Made by a program: the position numbers and the translations under genes. From positions 116,938-180,937 of the forward strand of contig CAVFTR010000002.1 in NCBI GenBank assembly GCA_963625685.1: a stretch of DNA of 64,000 nucleotides, written 5' to 3'. Origin of the DNA: F23-B02 sp963625685. Its GTDB lineage: Bacteria; Bacillota; Clostridia; Oscillospirales; Oscillospiraceae. Numbering within the stretch: position 1 is the first letter of the stretch; the number at the start of each line of letters is the position of its first letter. Below are positions 16,241 through 25,254 of this stretch, piece by piece. The notes beneath the pieces are model-generated. The model was not told the origin of the DNA. It was given only the letters and a program-made list of their open reading frames with translations, and searched no databases.

Positions 16241-17932
16241 TCATTCCTCTTTTACTGTCATCTCGTCTGCCAGCGCGGACGCCTCGATGACGAGCTGCTC
16301 GCTCTCAGCCTGAGCGGGGGAGGGCCCGGGAATATCAAAATCCTCCCCGTCGGCGGCCTCGACCGCTGCCGCCTTACGCTTTTCGGCGTTCTTGACCGCC
16401 ATTGCAAGCAGCGCGAATATGAACGCAAGCACGGTCAGCGCGATGAGCGCCGGAGCCTGAGCGTGGCTTGAGAACTCATAGCCCGTGCGCTCGCCGTCCG
16501 AATACAGCGCGACGGGGTAGATATAAGATGTGAAGCTCGTGCAGAAGCCGAACACGACGCATGCAAGGCAGAGACCGGCGGTGATGAGACCGAGCACCAT
16601 GCCGGAAACTCCGCGCCGACGCGCGCTGAACACGATGCCGAATACGCCGCAGATGAGCGCCAGCACGGACACCGCGAGCTCAAATATGCTCACAAGATAG
16701 CGCGCCAGGACCTCGCGTATGACCGTCTCGCACTGATCGCAGGGCATGGTGATCTCGTGTCCCAGATGCGTGTAGCTTATCTCGCCGTCGGGATGACCGA
16801 TGCAGTAGAAAATGCGCTTTATCGTGTCGCCGGTGATGGCGGGGTCGCCCTGATATGCGTTTATATAGTCCTGCGCGGCGATGGCGGCCTGCTCGCAGGC
16901 GTCGAGGTCAAGGTACTGACAGCCGTTTTTGACGACGATCTCGCCGTTTTCGTCGGTCAGCCAATAGCTCCAGTCCTCGCCGTAGCGCTCTGTAAGGATA
17001 GACCTTACGCTCGGGCATGCGACCTCGTCGGAGCTGCCCTCGTTAAAGTAATATGTGCCGGTGACGTTTTCCTCCTCTGACAGCAGGGTCTCGATACCGG
17101 CGGCTATCTGTGCCGCGCCGTTTTCAAACTCGGCAAGCTTTGCCTTGCCCTCTGCCAGCGCCTGGCCGCCTGCGGCAAGGTCTGCTTCGCCCTGAGCCAG
17201 CTGCTTTTCGGCGTCCGCGAGCTTTGCCTCGCCGGCGGCTATGGTCTTCTCGGCCTCGGCAAGCTTTGCCCTACCCGCCTCCAGCGTCGCAAGGCCGTCC
17301 TCATACTGCTTGAGCTGTGCCTTGCCGTCTGCCACCATCTGATTGATATACGCGGGGAAGTCGGTCACGTCGTCGGGTATGTCAAGACCGAGACGGCCCG
17401 CAAGCGGCCGCACGACGGAGACGAACCAGGACTGAGCGGTGTCAAAGCCGGGGAGCTTTCCGATGGTGCCGTCGCGCAGCTGGACGTACTGGTTAAGGTA
17501 CGGCAGCAGCGGCTCGATCTTCGCGAGCTTTTCCTTGCCCTCGTTATAGGCCTGGGTGTTCGCGTCGATCTGCGCCTGCCCCTCAGCCAGCGCCTTTTTG
17601 CCCGCCTCGTACTCGGCCTTACCGGCTTCAAGCTCCTTTTTGCCCTCGTAGTATGCCGCGTAGCCCGCCGAAAGAGTGCTCTTGCCCTCGGAGTACGATA
17701 TAAGCCCGGCCTCGTAGGTGCTCACGCCCTCGGAGTAGGTCGTCTCGTTTGCGCGAAGCTGCTCGATGCCGCCGAGCAGCACGTCCACGGCCTCAAGGCC
17801 CATCTCCGAGTCCTCGGTTTTGTAATCCTGAAGGTTTTTTGCATCCTTAATACCCGCCGCGCCGGTAAAAAGCCCGAACAGACCGGCCAGAATGAGGCAG
17901 ATGCTGCAAACCGTTAGAAATACACGTTTCAT
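16241..17932 (-). CDS. Membrane protein with long LxxG heptad-repeat ectodomain
   Basis: A 563-residue envelope protein. It has an N-terminal membrane anchor (VFLTVCSICLILAGLFGLF). Residues about 70-290 are dominated by seven-residue units of the type xxxLxxG or xxYxxG (such as KKELEAGKAEYEAGKKALAE), the TIGR03057-like heptad. A cysteine-containing middle (CDQCETVIREVLARY) leads into three C-terminal hydrophobic helices and an acidic cytoplasmic tail. The outside repeat should form a long alpha-helical stalk. The same heptads occur in the MMPL transporter encoded divergently, which suggests the two proteins interact. It follows the response regulator on the same strand with a GGAGG site. Confidence 0.8.
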   Translation of the reverse strand: MKRVFLTVCSICLILAGLFGLFTGAAGIKDAKNLQDYKTEDSEMGLEAVDVLLGGIEQLRANETTYSEGVSTYEAGLISYSEGKSTLSAGYAAYYEGKKELEAGKAEYEAGKKALAEGQAQIDANTQAYNEGKEKLAKIEPLLPYLNQYVQLRDGTIGKLPGFDTAQSWFVSVVRPLAGRLGLDIPDDVTDFPAYINQMVADGKAQLKQYEDGLATLEAGRAKLAEAEKTIAAGEAKLADAEKQLAQGEADLAAGGQALAEGKAKLAEFENGAAQIAAGIETLLSEEENVTGTYYFNEGSSDEVACPSVRSILTERYGEDWSYWLTDENGEIVVKNGCQYLDLDACEQAAIAAQDYINAYQGDPAITGDTIKRIFYCIGHPDGEISYTHLGHEITMPCDQCETVIREVLARYLVSIFELAVSVLALICGVFGIVFSARRRGVSGMVLGLITAGLCLACVVFGFCTSFTSYIYPVALYSDGERTGYEFSSHAQAPALIALTVLAFIFALLAMAVKNAEKRKAAAVEAADGEDFDIPGPSPAQAESEQLVIEASALADEMTVKEE

Positions 17933-18043
17933 AATTATCCTCCCATATAATTCTGCGTTCCATGTAAAAACATGGCGTTGTCAAATATATATCACGCTTT
18001 TGTCAACGGATGTTCACGCGAAAATCAACAGTGGTTGAGGAAA

Positions 18044-18715
18044 TTATGTTTTCTCGAGCCTGTAGCCTATGCCGCGCACGGTGCTTATACGTATATCGCG
18101 GTTATCGCGCAGGCGAGAGCGCAGACGGCTGATGTGGACGTCGACCGTGTGCGTGTCGGCGCAGCTTTCATAGCCCCATATATCGTCCATGATCTGCTGC
18201 CGGGTGACTATGCGCCCGGGCGAGGAGCACAGCTTATACAGCAGCAGAAATTCCTTGAGAGGCAGCATTATGCTCCTGCCGCCGTAGCTGACGGTCATCG
18301 CGTCGTAGTCCACCGTCGTAGAGCCTACGGTGCGCACCCTGTCGCTGAGAAGCTGCGTGCGCCGCAGGAGCGCAGCCACGCGCAGGGTCAGCTCTCCCAG
18401 GTTCAGCGGCTTTGACATATATTCGTCCGCGCCCGACAAAAAGCTCCGGTGCAGGTACTCATACCCTCCGTTTTCGGATATGAGCATGACGGGAATATTT
18501 ATCCCCGCCGCGCGCAGCGAGCGCGTGAGCGCAAAGCCGTCGAGCTGCGGCAGCATGACCTCGGCTATCACCGCGTCGAAATATTCCCTCTCCGTGAGGT
18601 CGAGCGCGGCCTCGCCGCTGCCTGACGCCGTCACGCCGTAGCCGCACTTTACCAGTGCGCGCGATATGCTGCGCCGCAGCTCGGGATCGTTTTCGGCAAG
18701 AAGTATCTTGAACAT
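18044..18715 (-). CDS. OmpR-type response regulator with atypical receiver (Glu at the phospho-site)
   Basis: A 223-residue protein. Residues 1-120 form a receiver and residues about 125-220 an OmpR/PhoB winged-helix DNA-binding domain (QQIMDDIWGYESCADTHTVD, then LRSRLRDNRDIRISTVRGIG). The usual phospho-accepting aspartate is replaced by glutamate (E52 in DAVIAEVMLPQLDGF, codon GAG at 18560-18562), and the acidic pocket reads AENDPE rather than VEDDPE. The receiver lysine survives in SKPLNLGEL. No histidine kinase is adjacent. The glutamate may mimic the phosphorylated state. It lies 14 bases after the TetR stop, so the two form an operon. Confidence 0.92.
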   Translation of the reverse strand: MFKILLAENDPELRRSISRALVKCGYGVTASGSGEAALDLTEREYFDAVIAEVMLPQLDGFALTRSLRAAGINIPVMLISENGGYEYLHRSFLSGADEYMSKPLNLGELTLRVAALLRRTQLLSDRVRTVGSTTVDYDAMTVSYGGRSIMLPLKEFLLLYKLCSSPGRIVTRQQIMDDIWGYESCADTHTVDVHISRLRSRLRDNRDIRISTVRGIGYRLEKT

Positions 18716-18729
18716 AGTGCCTCCTCAGC

Positions 18730-19311
18730 TCAGGAGGCGATTATTCCCCTCCATAAGCTCTCAAATGCTTTTACCATTTCCCGGGACAGCGTATCCGCGT
18801 CCCGACATTCGCCGTAAAGATAGCGCTTGAGGTTCTGGATTATGCCGCCGACGATGAATGACGCTATGGTGTCGGCGCTGCCGAGCAGCTCGGGGCGCTC
18901 CTGAGACAGGAACTCAACAGTGCATGCCTTCGTGCTTGCAAAAAGATGCTCGCCGAGTATGTCGAACACCAGCGGCATCGACGGCATTTTCAGATTGAGG
19001 CGTATAAGGTCGCGGTGATCGTCCACAAATTTCATGAGCATGCGCCAGGAGTGCTCGAAGTACTCCTCGCGGCTCCCGGCGATCTCGTCGGACTCGCTTT
19101 CTATGCGCGACTGTATCTCATTTAAATAAAAGCGCAGAAAGTCGTATTTGTCCTCAAAGTGAGAATAAAAGGTCGGGCGGCGTATCATTGCCGTCTCGCA
19201 CAGCTCGTTTACGGTTATGTCGTCAAACGTCTTTCCGGTCAGCAGCTCCTCGAACGCGCACATGAGCGCCTCGTAGGTTTTTCTGACTCTCAGATCACTC
19301 TTCTTTTCCAT
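18730..19311 (-). CDS. TetR-family regulator, likely controlling the MMPL locus
   Basis: A regulator of about 193 residues. The HTH is RKTYEALMCAFEELL followed by ITVNELCETAMIRRPTFYSH, with the C-terminal half matching TetR_C-type domains (FIVGGIIQNLKRYLYGE). An in-frame ATG-proximal extension to 19347 exists, but AAAGGTG lies about 8 bases before ATG 19311 and the conserved domain begins there. It is divergent from the MMPL gene across a 152-bp region holding a 17-bp-arm dyad, and leads an operon with the response regulator and LxxG protein. Confidence 0.9.
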   Translation of the reverse strand: MEKKSDLRVRKTYEALMCAFEELLTGKTFDDITVNELCETAMIRRPTFYSHFEDKYDFLRFYLNEIQSRIESESDEIAGSREEYFEHSWRMLMKFVDDHRDLIRLNLKMPSMPLVFDILGEHLFASTKACTVEFLSQERPELLGSADTIASFIVGGIIQNLKRYLYGECRDADTLSREMVKAFESLWRGIIAS

Positions 19312-19349
19312 CGTAACACACCTTTCAAACGACAAATAAAATACCATTG

Positions 19350-19397
19350 AAAGATAAATTACAAATCTTCATTAATTGACATTTGTAATTTATCTTT
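19350..19397. promoter_or_regulatory. Long dyad operator in the tetR/MMPL divergent promoter
   Basis: Two perfect 17-base inverted arms, AAAGATAAATTACAAAT (19350-19366) and ATTTGTAATTTATCTTT (19381-19397), are separated by 14 bases. The dyad sits between the divergent tetR and MMPL genes. It is not followed by a T-run next to a gene end, so it reads as an operator (probably two regulator sites back to back) rather than a terminator. Confidence 0.75.
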
Positions 19398-19463
19398 TTT
19401 CAGTTTATCCTCAAATTCGAAAAAAGTCAATCATGAATTTTCAACATTAAGAAGGAAAAAACA

Positions 19464-22400
19464 ATGGCAAAAATGAATACTCCGCTGCACAGATTCGCTG
19501 AATTTGTGGTCGGCAAATACAAACTGCTTTTTATCGTCTTCGGAGCGCTGTGCGTCTTCTCGGTCTTCGCGATGGGCTGGACCGAGGTCGAAAACGACGT
19601 TGCGGCCTACCTGCCGGATTCATATGAGGCAAAGCAGGGGCTCGATATCATGGATGAGGAGTTCAAGACCTACGGCTCGGCGAAGATACTGCTTGAGGAT
19701 ATCGACGATACGCGCGCCGCGGAGATAAACGATGAGATATCCGCCGTCGAGGGCGTTGAGAGCTGCGAATACAGTCTCAATGACAGCGGCAGCGCCCTGT
19801 TCAAGGTAACGCTGAACTCTCTCGAGGGTGAGGGAGAGGAAACGGTAAACGAGCTGCGCGATATGTTTGACGGCGCGAACGCCTATATATATTCCGAAGA
19901 AGGCAACAGCATATCGGATCAGATAACGGGTGAGGTGAGGGGACTTATCGCCATCATAGCCGTCATACTTTTGCTTGTCCTGACTTTTACCACCTCGACC
20001 TACGCCGAGGTGCCCGTGCTGCTGGCGACCTTCCTTGCAGCGGCCATCATAAACAAGGGCACGAACTTCCTGCTCGGCAGGATATCGTTCATATCGGACT
20101 CCGTCACGATAATCCTGCAGCTTGCGATGAGCATTGACTACGCGATCATCTTCTGCAACCGCTATAAGCAGGAGCATAAGACCATGCCCGTGCGTGAGGC
20201 GGTTATTGAGGCGCTTGCGCAGTCCGTCATCGTAATAAGCGCATCGAGTCTTACGACCATAGCCGGACTGTTCGCCATGACCTTCATGGAATTCGGCATC
20301 GGCCTTGACCTCGGCCTTGCGCTTATAAAGGCGATCGTCATAAGTCTGCTGTCGGTGTTCCTGTTCATGCCCGGACTGCTGCTTACGATGGGCGGCCTCA
20401 TGGACAGAACGCAGCACCGCAGCTTCGTCCCCAGGATATCCGCCGTCGGCGCGTTTGCGTATAAGGCGCGCCGCGTCGTGCCGCTGCTGTTTGCTGCCGT
20501 CCTTGTTTTTGCCTATATCGGCTCACAGAACGTAAACTACGCCTACAGCGAAACGCAGATCGAGACGGTAAAGAAAAGCGACAACAAGATAGCCGAAAAC
20601 GAGATATACGCGCAGTTCGGCGACGAGACCACGCTTGCCGTGGTCGTACCGAACGGGGATTACGACAGTGAAGCCGCGCTCATATCCGCGCTGTCGGAGA
20701 TAGACGGGGTGAAAAGCGTCACGGGTGTTGCGGGAATAGAGGCCATGGGCGGCTATAAGCTCTCCGATAAGGTGACGTATTCGCAGTTCGCCTCCCTCGC
20801 GGGAGTCGACTCGACGAGCGCGCAGGCCCTGTTTGCTCTGTACGCCGCCGAAAACGGCGAGCCGGAGGCCGCGGCCGGCAGCCTCTCGTCCTACCGGGCG
20901 CCCATCATAAAGCTGTTCCTGTTTTTAAACGAAAAGGTCGATGACGGAACCGTCACGCTCACCGCGGCGCAGTCGGAGCTCGTGTCCTCGCTGAGCCGTC
21001 AGCTCAGCTTTGCGACCGACCAGCTAGAGGGCGAGCACTACGACCGCATCGTCCTCACCCTCGGCGTCGTCGACGACGGCGACGAGACCTTTGAGCTGCT
21101 CGACCGCCTTCACGCGGTCGTCGCGCAGTATTACCCCGACGAGAGCTACCTTGTCGGCAACGCCATGACGGCATACAGCTTCAAGGAGACCTTCACGCAG
21201 GATAACGTCATGGTCAGCATGATGAGCATCGTCATGGTCATGCTCGTTCTGCTGTTTACCTTCAGCTCGGTCGGTATGCCGCTGCTGCTCACGCTCGTTA
21301 TTCAGGGCAGCATATGGATAAACTTCGGCCTGACGGTGTTCACCGGGGAAAATGTCCTGTTCATGGTATACCTTATCGCCAGCGCCATTCAGATGGGCTG
21401 CAACGTCGACTATGCCATAGTCGTCGCCTCGCACTATAACGAGGAGCGCGCAAAGGGCCTCAAGCCAAGGGAAGCGATAATAAACGCCATGAACCTTGCG
21501 TTCCCGACCATCATCACCTCAGGCACGGCGCTCATCTCGGCGGGACTTCTCATCGGAGCAAGGGTATCGTCCGGCTCGGTCGCGGGAATGGGCCGCTTTG
21601 TCGGTATCGGTTCGATCATAACTGTCGTGCTCGTAATGTTCGTGCTGCCGGCGATGCTCATCTTCGGCGACGGGCTGATAAGAAAAACGGAGTTTCATAT
21701 CCATGCTGCCGAGCCGCACCGGCTCATGCGCCGCATAGCGGCATGGGCGCTTGCCGTGTCGATCGTGTTTGCGGCAGCCGCGTCTCCGTGGGTGTGGCTC
21801 TCGGGCAGGGCCGACTGCGACCGGCGCGTGTCCGACGATGAGAGCATAATCCAAAGCGCAAAAGAGCTCGGGGAGCTCGCGGTCTCGCTCGGCGCGCAGC
21901 AGGAAAAATACGACGAGACCAAGCTCGGCTTTGCCGAGAGCGTCGTCACCGACAGCGTCGGTCAGACTCAGCTCGAGCAGGGTCAGGCAGAGTATGACGC
22001 GGGCGCGGCGAAGCTCGCGGCGGCAAAGGCGCAGTACGCCGAGGGACAGCGGCAGTTAGAGCAGGGCAGAGCAGACTACGCCGCCGGTCAGAGCAGGCTT
22101 GCCGAAGCAAAGGCGCAGTATGCCGAGGGCGAGGCGAAGCTTGAAAAAATAAAGCCTGTATACAGCGCGGTGCAGCCTGCGTACCAGCTTTATCTTGATA
22201 TGAAGGCGCAGTATGACGAGGCCCGCGGAAACGGTCAGTACGCAAGAGCGGCGCTCCTGTGGCCGAGCGTCGAGGCGCAGAGGCTCGTGTACGAAAAACA
22301 GATAGCGGGAACCGGCTACTCGATAGAGAGCATAGTCCGGCAGTACGAGGACGGGCAGCGGCAGCTTGCAGAGGGCGCGGCGCAGATAGCGCAGGCCGAG

Positions 22401-22997
22401 CAGCAGCTTGCCGAGGCCGAGCAGCAGCTTGAAGCCGGGCAGAGGCAGCTTGACGAGGCAGCGGCGCAGATAGCCGCCGGTCAGGCGGAGCTCGACGCGG
22501 CAGGACGGCAGCTTGAAGCCGGCAGGGCGACCCTGAGCAGCAACAGATCAAAGCTGGCGCAGCAGCTCGGCGAGCTCGAAAGCTACGGCGACGAGCTTGA
22601 GCGCCTTGAGCAGGGCATAGCCATACTCATGCGCAATGACGAGATAGCCTCCCGCGCCGGAGATAATGCCTCCTATGCCGATATCTGTTCGATTGCCGAG
22701 GATCACTGCAATAACGACATTACCCGCGCGGAGCGGGAAAACAGCATCCGCACCGTTATCTGCGCGCTGACCTTCGCTTCGGCGCTGATAATAGCGGTCT
22801 GCGCGCTGCTTTATAAAAAGCAGTCCGCGCTCGTCGCGGTGCTCGCCGCAATGTCGGCGGTCATTTCCGGCGGCTGCGCGCTCGCGGCGGCCATACTCAG
22901 CTCCGCGGCGGTTCTGCCGCTCGCAGCGCTGGCACTGATGCTGACGACCATACTGTTTGCAGAAATTTATTTGAAAAGGAGTATAGATCATGAGTAA
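19464..22997 (+). CDS. MMPL/RND-superfamily transporter with C-terminal LxxG-repeat stalk and extra membrane helices
   Basis: An 1,177-residue exporter of the MMPL (RND) group. Two permease repeats are visible: helix 1 (LLFIVFGALCVFSVFAMGW), an extracytoplasmic domain, and a block of helices (LIAIIAVILLLVLTF to MPGLLLTMGGL, residues about 165-315); then a second set (VSMMSIVMVMLVLLFTF to VLVMFVLPAMLIFGDG, about 575-735). Polar residues inside the helices (SIDYAIIF, NVDYAIVV) match the proton-relay position. Residues about 810-1060 consist of LxxG-type heptads (AEGQRQLEQGRADYAAGQSR), followed by four hydrophobic helices. This tail is absent from ordinary MMPL proteins. AAGAAGG precedes ATG 19464. 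Confidence 0.9.
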   Translation: MAKMNTPLHRFAEFVVGKYKLLFIVFGALCVFSVFAMGWTEVENDVAAYLPDSYEAKQGLDIMDEEFKTYGSAKILLEDIDDTRAAEINDEISAVEGVESCEYSLNDSGSALFKVTLNSLEGEGEETVNELRDMFDGANAYIYSEEGNSISDQITGEVRGLIAIIAVILLLVLTFTTSTYAEVPVLLATFLAAAIINKGTNFLLGRISFISDSVTIILQLAMSIDYAIIFCNRYKQEHKTMPVREAVIEALAQSVIVISASSLTTIAGLFAMTFMEFGIGLDLGLALIKAIVISLLSVFLFMPGLLLTMGGLMDRTQHRSFVPRISAVGAFAYKARRVVPLLFAAVLVFAYIGSQNVNYAYSETQIETVKKSDNKIAENEIYAQFGDETTLAVVVPNGDYDSEAALISALSEIDGVKSVTGVAGIEAMGGYKLSDKVTYSQFASLAGVDSTSAQALFALYAAENGEPEAAAGSLSSYRAPIIKLFLFLNEKVDDGTVTLTAAQSELVSSLSRQLSFATDQLEGEHYDRIVLTLGVVDDGDETFELLDRLHAVVAQYYPDESYLVGNAMTAYSFKETFTQDNVMVSMMSIVMVMLVLLFTFSSVGMPLLLTLVIQGSIWINFGLTVFTGENVLFMVYLIASAIQMGCNVDYAIVVASHYNEERAKGLKPREAIINAMNLAFPTIITSGTALISAGLLIGARVSSGSVAGMGRFVGIGSIITVVLVMFVLPAMLIFGDGLIRKTEFHIHAAEPHRLMRRIAAWALAVSIVFAAAASPWVWLSGRADCDRRVSDDESIIQSAKELGELAVSLGAQQEKYDETKLGFAESVVTDSVGQTQLEQGQAEYDAGAAKLAAAKAQYAEGQRQLEQGRADYAAGQSRLAEAKAQYAEGEAKLEKIKPVYSAVQPAYQLYLDMKAQYDEARGNGQYARAALLWPSVEAQRLVYEKQIAGTGYSIESIVRQYEDGQRQLAEGAAQIAQAEQQLAEAEQQLEAGQRQLDEAAAQIAAGQAELDAAGRQLEAGRATLSSNRSKLAQQLGELESYGDELERLEQGIAILMRNDEIASRAGDNASYADICSIAEDHCNNDITRAERENSIRTVICALTFASALIIAVCALLYKKQSALVAVLAAMSAVISGGCALAAAILSSAAVLPLAALALMLTTILFAEIYLKRSIDHE

Positions 22998-23481
22998 GAA
23001 AGCATTGAATGTAAGCATCCTTATCCTGTCGGCGGCGCTCATCGTCGGCGCGGCTCTCGGCTTTTACGATACCGAGCTTGAGCGCACGCACGCCGTGAGC
23101 GAAAACCGCTCGTACATCTACTGCGCCGGGCGCACGCTCAGCCTTGCCGATGAAGCCGGAGTTTCGGATGAAAGGCCCGCATCCCATGCGGCGGACACCT
23201 CCGGAATGTCGAAAATGCAGGCGGACCTCACCTGGCTCGCCGAGTATGACAGCACACTCAGCCGTCTTGACCGTGCCTACGATGAGCTGAGCTCATCTCC
23301 GGCCCTGGACGGCGCGGCAAGCTATGCCGCTGCCTGCTCGGCAGCCGTGAGCTACCATCAGGCACAGCTTGACGACGCCGAGGCCTCGGCAGACGCGCTC
23401 AACGCCGTATGCGCCGCCGCGTTCATCCTCGGTATCGCCGGAGCGGCATGGTCGGCCCTGCGTCTGACAAAGAAAGAGTAA
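22990..23481 (+). CDS. Small membrane protein coupled to the MMPL transporter
   Basis: A 163-residue protein with one helix at each end: VSILILSAALIVGAALGF near the N-terminus and AVCAAAFILGIAGAAWSALR near the C-terminus. The helical region between them (DLTWLAEYDSTLSRLDRAYD) should lie outside the cell. The start overlaps the MMPL stop by 8 bases with an AAAGGAG site inside the upstream gene, so expression is coupled. No family is recognised. The likely role is an accessory subunit of the MMPL system, inferred from position only. Confidence 0.75.
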   Translation: MSKKALNVSILILSAALIVGAALGFYDTELERTHAVSENRSYIYCAGRTLSLADEAGVSDERPASHAADTSGMSKMQADLTWLAEYDSTLSRLDRAYDELSSSPALDGAASYAAACSAAVSYHQAQLDDAEASADALNAVCAAAFILGIAGAAWSALRLTKKE

Positions 23482-23489
23482 TACGCACG

Positions 23490-23517
23490 ACAAAACCGCC
23501 CCTCGGGGCGGTTTTGC
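23490..23517 (+). terminator. Terminator after the MMPL operon
   Basis: AAAACCGCCCC and GGGGCGGTTTT form a GC-rich hairpin ending in TTTT. Confidence 0.8.
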
Positions 23518-23577
23518 TGTATTCAAACGCCCTGGAGTATGCTATAATAAAATAAAAACGCATACAGGAGGGATTTC

Positions 23578-25254
23578 GTGGACAGAAAAAGAGATCTTGA
23601 GATCGCGCAGAGCTGCCGCATGAGCCCCATTGAGGATATAGCGGAAAAGCTCGGCATAGGCGGGGAATACCTCGAGCGATACGGAAGGTACAAGGCGAAG
23701 GTGGACCTGAGCTATCTTGCCGATACAAAAAAGCCCGACGGCAGGCTCATCCTGGTCACGGCCATAACGCCCACTCCGGCGGGCGAGGGGAAAACGACCA
23801 CGGCCATCGGCCTTGCCGACGGACTGCGGAAAATCGGCAAAAACGCGGCCGCCGCCCTGCGCGAGCCCTCGCTCGGTCCGGTGTTCGGGATAAAGGGCGG
23901 CGCCTGCGGGGGCGGCTATGCGCAGATAGTCCCGATGGAGGATATAAACCTGCACTTCACCGGCGATATACACGCCATAGGCGCCGCGAATAATCTTCTT
24001 GCCGCGATGATAGATAACCATATCATGCACGGCAACGCCCTCGGCATTGACCCGGAGAAAATAACATGGCGGCGCTGCGTCGATATGAACGACCGGCAGC
24101 TGCGGTATATACGCGACGGCCTCGGCGGCGGGAAAAACGGCGTCGAGCGCGACGACGGCTTTGATATCACCGTCGCGAGCGAGGTCATGGCTATACTCTG
24201 CCTCGCGGAATCGGCAGCCGACCTGAAGGCGCGGCTCGCCCGCATCGTCGTCGGCTACGACATGCAGGGAAGGCCCGTCACGTGCAGCCAGCTCAAGGCG
24301 CAGGGCGCTATGGCGGCGCTTCTGAAGGATGCCGTCAAGCCGAATCTCGTCCAGACTCTGGAGGGCACTCCGGCCTTCGTCCACGGCGGCCCCTTTGCGA
24401 ACATAGCCCACGGCTGCAACTCTGTTCTGGCCACACGCATGGCGCTCAGAGCCGCCGATTACGCCGTAACGGAGGCCGGCTTCGGGGCCGACCTCGGCGC
24501 GGAAAAATTCCTGGATATAAAATGCCGCGCATCGGGACTGCGCCCGTCGGCGGTCGTCGTCGTCGCGACGGTGCGGGCGCTGAAAATGCACGGCGGGCTG
24601 GATAAGCAGCAGCTCGACAGGGAGGATCTCGCCGCGCTCGAGCGGGGGATACCGAACCTGCTGCGCCACGTTTCCAATATAAAAAACGTCTACCGCCTGC
24701 CCTGCGTCGTCGCGCTCAACCGCTTTCCCGGCGATACGGCGGCAGAGCTCGCGCTCGTCGAGGAAAGGTGCGCGCAGCTCGGCACGGACATCGTTCTCTC
24801 GGACGTCTGGGCGCGCGGCGGCGAGGGAGCGGCAGAGCTCGCAAGAGCCGTCGCCGCGCTATGCGAGGAGGACAGCTCCGGCTTCAGATACTGCTATGCC
24901 GACAGTCTCGGCATCGAGGACAAGATAAACACCGTGGTAAGGAATATCTACGGCGGCCGCGGCGCGCATTTTCTGCCGGAGGCAAAGCATCAGGTGCAGC
25001 GGCTCACGGAGCTCGGCTTTGACAGGCTGCCCGTGTGCATTGCAAAAACGCAGAGCAGCTTCTCAGACGACCCGAAACGGCTCGGCGCGCCCGAGGACTT
25101 CACGGTCACGGTGCGGCGGATAAAGGTCAGCGCCGGAGCGGGCTTTACGGTCGCTCTCGCGGGCGACATCATGACCATGCCCGGCCTGCCGAGCGTTCCG
25201 GCCGCCGAGGGCATAGACATTGACGATAACGGAAGGATAAGCGGACTTTTCTGA
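23578..25254 (+). CDS. fhs: Formate-tetrahydrofolate ligase
   Basis: A 558-residue cytosolic enzyme making 10-formyl-THF from formate, THF and ATP, used in purine synthesis and in the Wood-Ljungdahl methyl branch. The length equals the family norm. Diagnostic segments are the P-loop-like TPTPAGEGKTTT (about residues 64-75), REPSLGPVFGIKGGACGGGY, DINLHFTGDIHAIGAANNLL, the folate-binding region near ITWRRCVDMNDRQLR, and EAGFGADLGAEKFLDIKCR. A GTG start at 23578 lies 6 bases after GGAGGG. It is followed by DUF2461 in a TGATG overlap. No other one-carbon genes are nearby. Confidence 0.97.
   Translation: MDRKRDLEIAQSCRMSPIEDIAEKLGIGGEYLERYGRYKAKVDLSYLADTKKPDGRLILVTAITPTPAGEGKTTTAIGLADGLRKIGKNAAAALREPSLGPVFGIKGGACGGGYAQIVPMEDINLHFTGDIHAIGAANNLLAAMIDNHIMHGNALGIDPEKITWRRCVDMNDRQLRYIRDGLGGGKNGVERDDGFDITVASEVMAILCLAESAADLKARLARIVVGYDMQGRPVTCSQLKAQGAMAALLKDAVKPNLVQTLEGTPAFVHGGPFANIAHGCNSVLATRMALRAADYAVTEAGFGADLGAEKFLDIKCRASGLRPSAVVVVATVRALKMHGGLDKQQLDREDLAALERGIPNLLRHVSNIKNVYRLPCVVALNRFPGDTAAELALVEERCAQLGTDIVLSDVWARGGEGAAELARAVAALCEEDSSGFRYCYADSLGIEDKINTVVRNIYGGRGAHFLPEAKHQVQRLTELGFDRLPVCIAKTQSSFSDDPKRLGAPEDFTVTVRRIKVSAGAGFTVALAGDIMTMPGLPSVPAAEGIDIDDNGRISGLF

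Noticed and set aside
21960..22560. Repetitive DNA in the MMPL gene considered as a tandem-repeat or CRISPR-like array
   Set aside because: Units vary in sequence, keep the reading frame and encode LxxG heptads; there are no fixed repeats with unique spacers.
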